DNA of 36,252 nt, taken from Methanomicrobiales archaeon. GTDB taxonomy: Archaea > Halobacteriota > Methanomicrobia > Methanomicrobiales > JACTUA01. Below, piece after piece: positions 33,636 to 36,252 of the stretch; positions within the stretch are counted from its first letter, which is position 1; each line of letters starts with the position of its first letter. The stretch spans positions 1-36,252 of the forward strand of contig JARYLJ010000020.1 in the NCBI GenBank assembly GCA_029907705.1. Reading direction: 5' to 3'. A program made the position numbers and the translations under genes. The notes below the pieces were generated by a model. It was not told the DNA's origin. It ran no database searches and worked only from the letters and a program-made list of their open reading frames with translations.

Positions 33636-34931
33636 TCATCCTGCCGCTTCACCTCTGGCGTCATATGAAAGATCGTACTGCCGCATAAGCGCCAGGTACC
33701 GGTGGTAATGGTATGGATCGAGCACCGTTCCCATCCCCATCAGGTCTTTCCATTCACGCGCATGCCGGTACTCGGTGCTCACGTCCAGCGAGCGGGTGCC
33801 GTTGCCCACCCTGACGATCCCGTAGTAGGATGTGACCTGGAATGAGCCCTCGTATTCGGCCGGGACGTAGGTGATGATCTCGACGCCTGTGGTCTCCACG
33901 AACGCGTAGCCCGAGTCCATGAAATCGTACCTCTCCGAGCACCTCACCCCCACGGCGGCATGACCCTCATCGAAGGAGCCGTACGCCGGGAAGACGAATA
34001 CCACTGCATCATAACCGAGCCGGTCGAGGAGGTAGGCGAGGAGTATGGACTTGTCGATGCACACCCCTTCGTTGCGGTAGAGCGTCTCGTAGGGGTAGTA
34101 AAAGTTCTGCTGCCTGACCGGCTGACTGCCGTAGTAGAGGGTGATATTTCTCTCAGTTTTTTTATACGGAATGTGCTGCACCAGGCTGATCGCGTTCTTC
34201 GCCTGCCCGTCCGGTGAGGGGGACGATCGCCTGATCTCCTCAAGCAGGGGGTTCATGTAGGCATCCATGTACGGGTCAGCGAGCATCGATCGAATCCTCC
34301 TCTCCATCAACTCAGTAGGCTCTTCTTTCGCGGCCGGATCGCCCGCCGTCAGAAGCCCCCCGAGCTGCACCTCCTCCTCCCGCTCAAGATAATGTGCATA
34401 TCCGCCGTACATCGTGATCTTCAGGTACTTCCTCCACCTGTCGTGGAAGACGAAGGATCTCGCCTCGGGGGCGGTCTCGAAGCTGGCGGCCAGATCCTCC
34501 AGCTGCGCACCCTCCGCATCGGCGAGACCGGTTGCTTCCACCATCTGGAGGGGAATATCCGGCGTCGTGATAGCGCTCCATGCGGGAGCGCCCTCCGAAC
34601 CCCTCCCGCGATCTCCGAACCCTGCGTGAAACGCGCCGATCGCGAGGAGGACCATTCCGGAGATGAAGAAGAGGCAGAAGAGGCCTTTCGCCATCCCCCG
34701 TGCACCCTTCCCCCTCTCCCGCCGTTCCTCCGCTGCCACCTCCGCGTACGAAGGCACGGAGAACGCGGTATTTCTCATGAGCATCTCCTTCCGCTCCGTC
34801 TCCGACCAGAACCCCCTGCCCAGGCAGTGGTGCGCCTCGGGGAGTCGGTGGTCGTCGCAGAAGTACCCGCCGCAGCGCCGGCATTTCCACGGGAGCCTCT
34901 GGATCGTCCTGCCGCACCAGCGGCATTTCAT
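33636..34931 (-). CDS. Membrane-anchored AN1-finger/transglutaminase-like protein
   Basis: The 431-residue protein starts with an AN1-type zinc finger (C3, C6, C17, C20, C25, H28, H34/H35 and C36). A membrane span follows at about 80-101 (GLFCLFFISGMVLLAIGAF). The outer part contains a transglutaminase/protease-like core: C291 in NEGVCIDKSILLAYLLDRLG, H324 in GHAAVGV and D339 in DFMDSGYAF, the Cys-His-Asp triad. Before the core, residues 135-270 have no recognised domain. The cytoplasmic AN1 finger and external catalytic domain make a transmembrane arrangement that I have not seen described. It is convergent with the pilus operon, and next to the third pilin gene. A TATA-like box 29 nt upstream suggests a leaderless message. 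Confidence 0.86.
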   Translation of the reverse strand: MKCRWCGRTIQRLPWKCRRCGGYFCDDHRLPEAHHCLGRGFWSETERKEMLMRNTAFSVPSYAEVAAEERRERGKGARGMAKGLFCLFFISGMVLLAIGAFHAGFGDRGRGSEGAPAWSAITTPDIPLQMVEATGLADAEGAQLEDLAASFETAPEARSFVFHDRWRKYLKITMYGGYAHYLEREEEVQLGGLLTAGDPAAKEEPTELMERRIRSMLADPYMDAYMNPLLEEIRRSSPSPDGQAKNAISLVQHIPYKKTERNITLYYGSQPVRQQNFYYPYETLYRNEGVCIDKSILLAYLLDRLGYDAVVFVFPAYGSFDEGHAAVGVRCSERYDFMDSGYAFVETTGVEIITYVPAEYEGSFQVTSYYGIVRVGNGTRSLDVSTEYRHAREWKDLMGMGTVLDPYHYHRYLALMRQYDLSYDARGEAAG

Positions 34932-35251
34932 GATCGGATGGTAGGAACAGACGACGATAAAAAGTTACTGATCGCTCTTCTGGAGAAGAAAAAGTAACAC
35001 CCGTATGCTCCGGTGTCACCGCATCCCCTCCGGTTCATGGCAGAGTCCGTAAGGCGGATGCCCCTCCGTTCGGAAGATATTCTTTTTCACCGAAGGCATC
35101 GCATCTACGCTCCCGTTTGGCTGCCCGAACGGCGGCACAGGACAAGGGCGATCCCTGATCTCCCGTTTACGGTAACGATAACTCTTATCTTTCTTTCGAT
35201 TCCATCTTTTTTATTTATAATAAATTTTTTGTTTTTTAATAATAAGTAATC
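34932..35251. other. Spacer between divergent TGase-like and pilin genes
   Basis: About 320 bases. The left edge has the TATA-like box of the TGase-like gene and a perfect GTTACT...AGTAAC inverted repeat (34964-34969 and 34993-34998). The right edge is a T-rich stretch leading into the pilin promoter. No gene is seen. Confidence 0.45.
34956..34963 (-). promoter_or_regulatory. TATA-like box for the TGase-like gene
   Basis: Minus-strand TTTTTATC, centred 29 nt before ATG 34931. No Shine-Dalgarno precedes the ATG. The same TTTTTAT form occurs before the divergent pilin gene. Confidence 0.45.
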
Positions 35252-35260
35252 TTTTTATAC
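35252..35260 (+). promoter_or_regulatory. TATA box for the third pilin gene
   Basis: TTTTTATAC centred at about 35256 places the transcript start near 35282, which is after ATG 35279 and before ATG 35291, so it selects the second ATG. Confidence 0.5.
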
Positions 35261-35290
35261 CATTCGGTAGTATAGAGAATGCTGGTACCC

Positions 35291-35785
35291 ATGGAGCGAG
35301 GCGAGAGGGCGGTTTCACCCGTCGTGGGCGTGATGCTGATGCTGACGATCACGATCATCGTCGCCGCCGTCATCTCCGCCTTCGCCGGGGGGCTCGGCGC
35401 CCCGCAGGAGAGAACCCCGCAGCTCACCGTCACCGCGAGTGTATACAACAGCACCACCCTCTGCCTGGATCACATGGGGGGCGACGCGATCCCCCTCGAG
35501 GATATCGTAATCGTCCTTGATCAGGCGGAGAAGAGCCTGAGGTTCAGCAACGCCACCCTCGATCGGGCGCAGGAGAACGACATGCGCATCAAGGCGGGCG
35601 GGTCCCTCTACCGTTCGGGCGACACGCTCGTGTTGAAGGGGATTCTCTCGACGGATGCAACCTGCTTCAACACGACCTCCGCCTCCATCGCGCTCTCGCA
35701 CGGGAAGGAGTTCACATGGACGCTCCTCTCCTCCAGAGGTGACGCGATCCTCGCGAGGGGCAGGCTGGCGTTTGCCGCCGAATGA
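35291..35785 (+). CDS. Archaeal type IV pilin (DUF1628 type)
   Basis: The 164-residue form begins MERGERAVSPVVGVMLMLTI, a textbook archaeal pilin signal, with a hydrophobic helix to about residue 36. The mature part contains LDHMGGDAIPLEDI, nearly the same as LHHKGGDAIPKGDL in the pilin at 32349, so the two are paralogues. Several N-x-T sites suggest glycosylation. ATG 35279 would lie before the expected transcript start from the TATA box at 35252-35260, so ATG 35291 is chosen. It is transcribed alone, after the convergent TGase-like gene, and followed by a T-rich terminator. Confidence 0.88.
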   Translation: MERGERAVSPVVGVMLMLTITIIVAAVISAFAGGLGAPQERTPQLTVTASVYNSTTLCLDHMGGDAIPLEDIVIVLDQAEKSLRFSNATLDRAQENDMRIKAGGSLYRSGDTLVLKGILSTDATCFNTTSASIALSHGKEFTWTLLSSRGDAILARGRLAFAAE

Positions 35786-35832
35786 TACCGCCGATGATCA
35801 TATACCCTCAATAAACACGGGCTTCGAATATC

Positions 35833-35860
35833 ATTTTTTCAAAATTAGTATTACTTTTTA
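35833..35860 (+). terminator. T-rich terminator after the third pilin
   Basis: T6 at 35834-35839 and T5 at 35855-35859 begin about 50 nt after the stop codon. Confidence 0.5.
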
Positions 35861-36212
35861 ATATTATAATCTCACCTTACCTCCATCGGGATCCCCACCG
35901 CCTTCCCCTCCGCTTCGCGGCCGGTATTCCCGCATGCATTCAGCTATCAAAGGTCATATTTATGGTTTTTTATTTATACAACAGTGACCAAACGATGCTT
36001 TCCCGGATATAACGAATAAACCATTAAATTTCGTTCTATTACCCCTCATTCCAGTAAAAACGCTATATTTTCAATCGTTTTTGATTATTATTTATATACT
36101 ATTATATAACATCAAGTAAAATTTTTATTCTTAAATGTATTATGAATTAATTGTTCTATTCATGTTCGTTTTTCAGTGGCGGGAATAGAGGAGAGAATGC
36201 ATGAGAATCAAA
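35861..36212. other. AT-rich upstream region of the fourth pilin gene
   Basis: About 350 bases, very AT-rich after 35945. TATA-like elements at 36091-36099 and 36103-36109 could give a leader of about 90 nt before the strong ribosome site of the next gene. No frame of gene quality is present. Confidence 0.45.
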
Positions 36213-36218
36213 GGAGGT
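36213..36218 (+). promoter_or_regulatory. Shine-Dalgarno GGAGGT for the edge gene
   Basis: Within AAAGGAGGT, five bases before ATG 36224. It confirms that the ATG at the window edge is a real start. Confidence 0.7.
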
Positions 36219-36223
36219 ATCGA

Positions 36224-36252
36224 ATGAAGAGAAACGACGAAGCGGTCTCGCC
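36224..36252 (+). CDS. Start of a fourth archaeal pilin gene, cut by the window edge
   Basis: Only 29 bases are inside the window, reading MKRNDEAVSP, the exact start of an archaeal type IV pilin signal (basic residues, then D/E-AVSPV). The preceding GGAGGT at five bases and the neighbouring pilin genes make the call likely. The hydrophobic helix and mature part lie outside. Confidence 0.7.

Overview
The window looks like chromosomal DNA from a methanogenic archaeon, most likely of the Methanomicrobiales or a relative. The reasons are a NifD-like CfbD subunit of the coenzyme F430 pathway, an archaeal type IV pilus operon with class III pilin signal sequences, a CobN-like/ChlID chelatase pair with a FecBCD-type transporter, several archaeal TATA boxes at leaderless-mRNA distance, and small archaeal proteins. 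Genus assignment is not possible by eye. Genes are GC-rich and separated by AT-rich spacers, several of them 0.4-1.3 kb long.

Left end (1-2043): an AT-rich stretch unlike the rest. It holds a decayed PD-(D/E)XK nuclease gene, a tiny basic ORF, an intact small PD-(D/E)XK-like nuclease gene and about 0.9 kb without a convincing gene. It looks like an acquired, decaying accessory patch. Then 2-9.3 kb is a set of mostly single genes: NYN/OST-HTH nuclease, MFS transporter, a small membrane protein that may start at AUU, DUF1059, a 47-aa CxxC protein, a DUF389 membrane protein and a KamA-family radical SAM enzyme.

Middle (9.3-16.1 kb): a long spacer with an orphan promoter and palindromes, a DUF72 gene interrupted by one in-frame TGA, cfbD, a membrane-anchored Clp-fold protease (SDH family), an EamA transporter, a small membrane protein, an MJ0936-like phosphodiesterase and a PspC protein.

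16.2-25.5 kb, minus strand: six genes, five of the junctions being 4-nt overlaps or a 13-nt gap, reading secreted/anchored protein, solute-binding protein, FecCD permease, ABC ATPase, CobN-like large chelatase subunit, and a fused ChlI-ChlD AAA+/VWA subunit. This is a complete import-plus-metal-chelation cassette for a tetrapyrrole or metal chelate. Its substrate is not known from sequence. A GATE-domain membrane protein lies just downstream of the promoter side on the same strand.

27.5-36.25 kb: a type IV pilus region. A lipoprotein gene is divergent from an operon of secretion ATPase (with a duplicated N-terminal module), TadC-like membrane platform and two pilins, all linked by ATGA overlaps. 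A convergent gene encodes a membrane-anchored AN1-finger/transglutaminase-like protein, followed by a third pilin and the first codons of a fourth at the window edge. No tRNA, rRNA, CRISPR array or insertion sequence was recognised.
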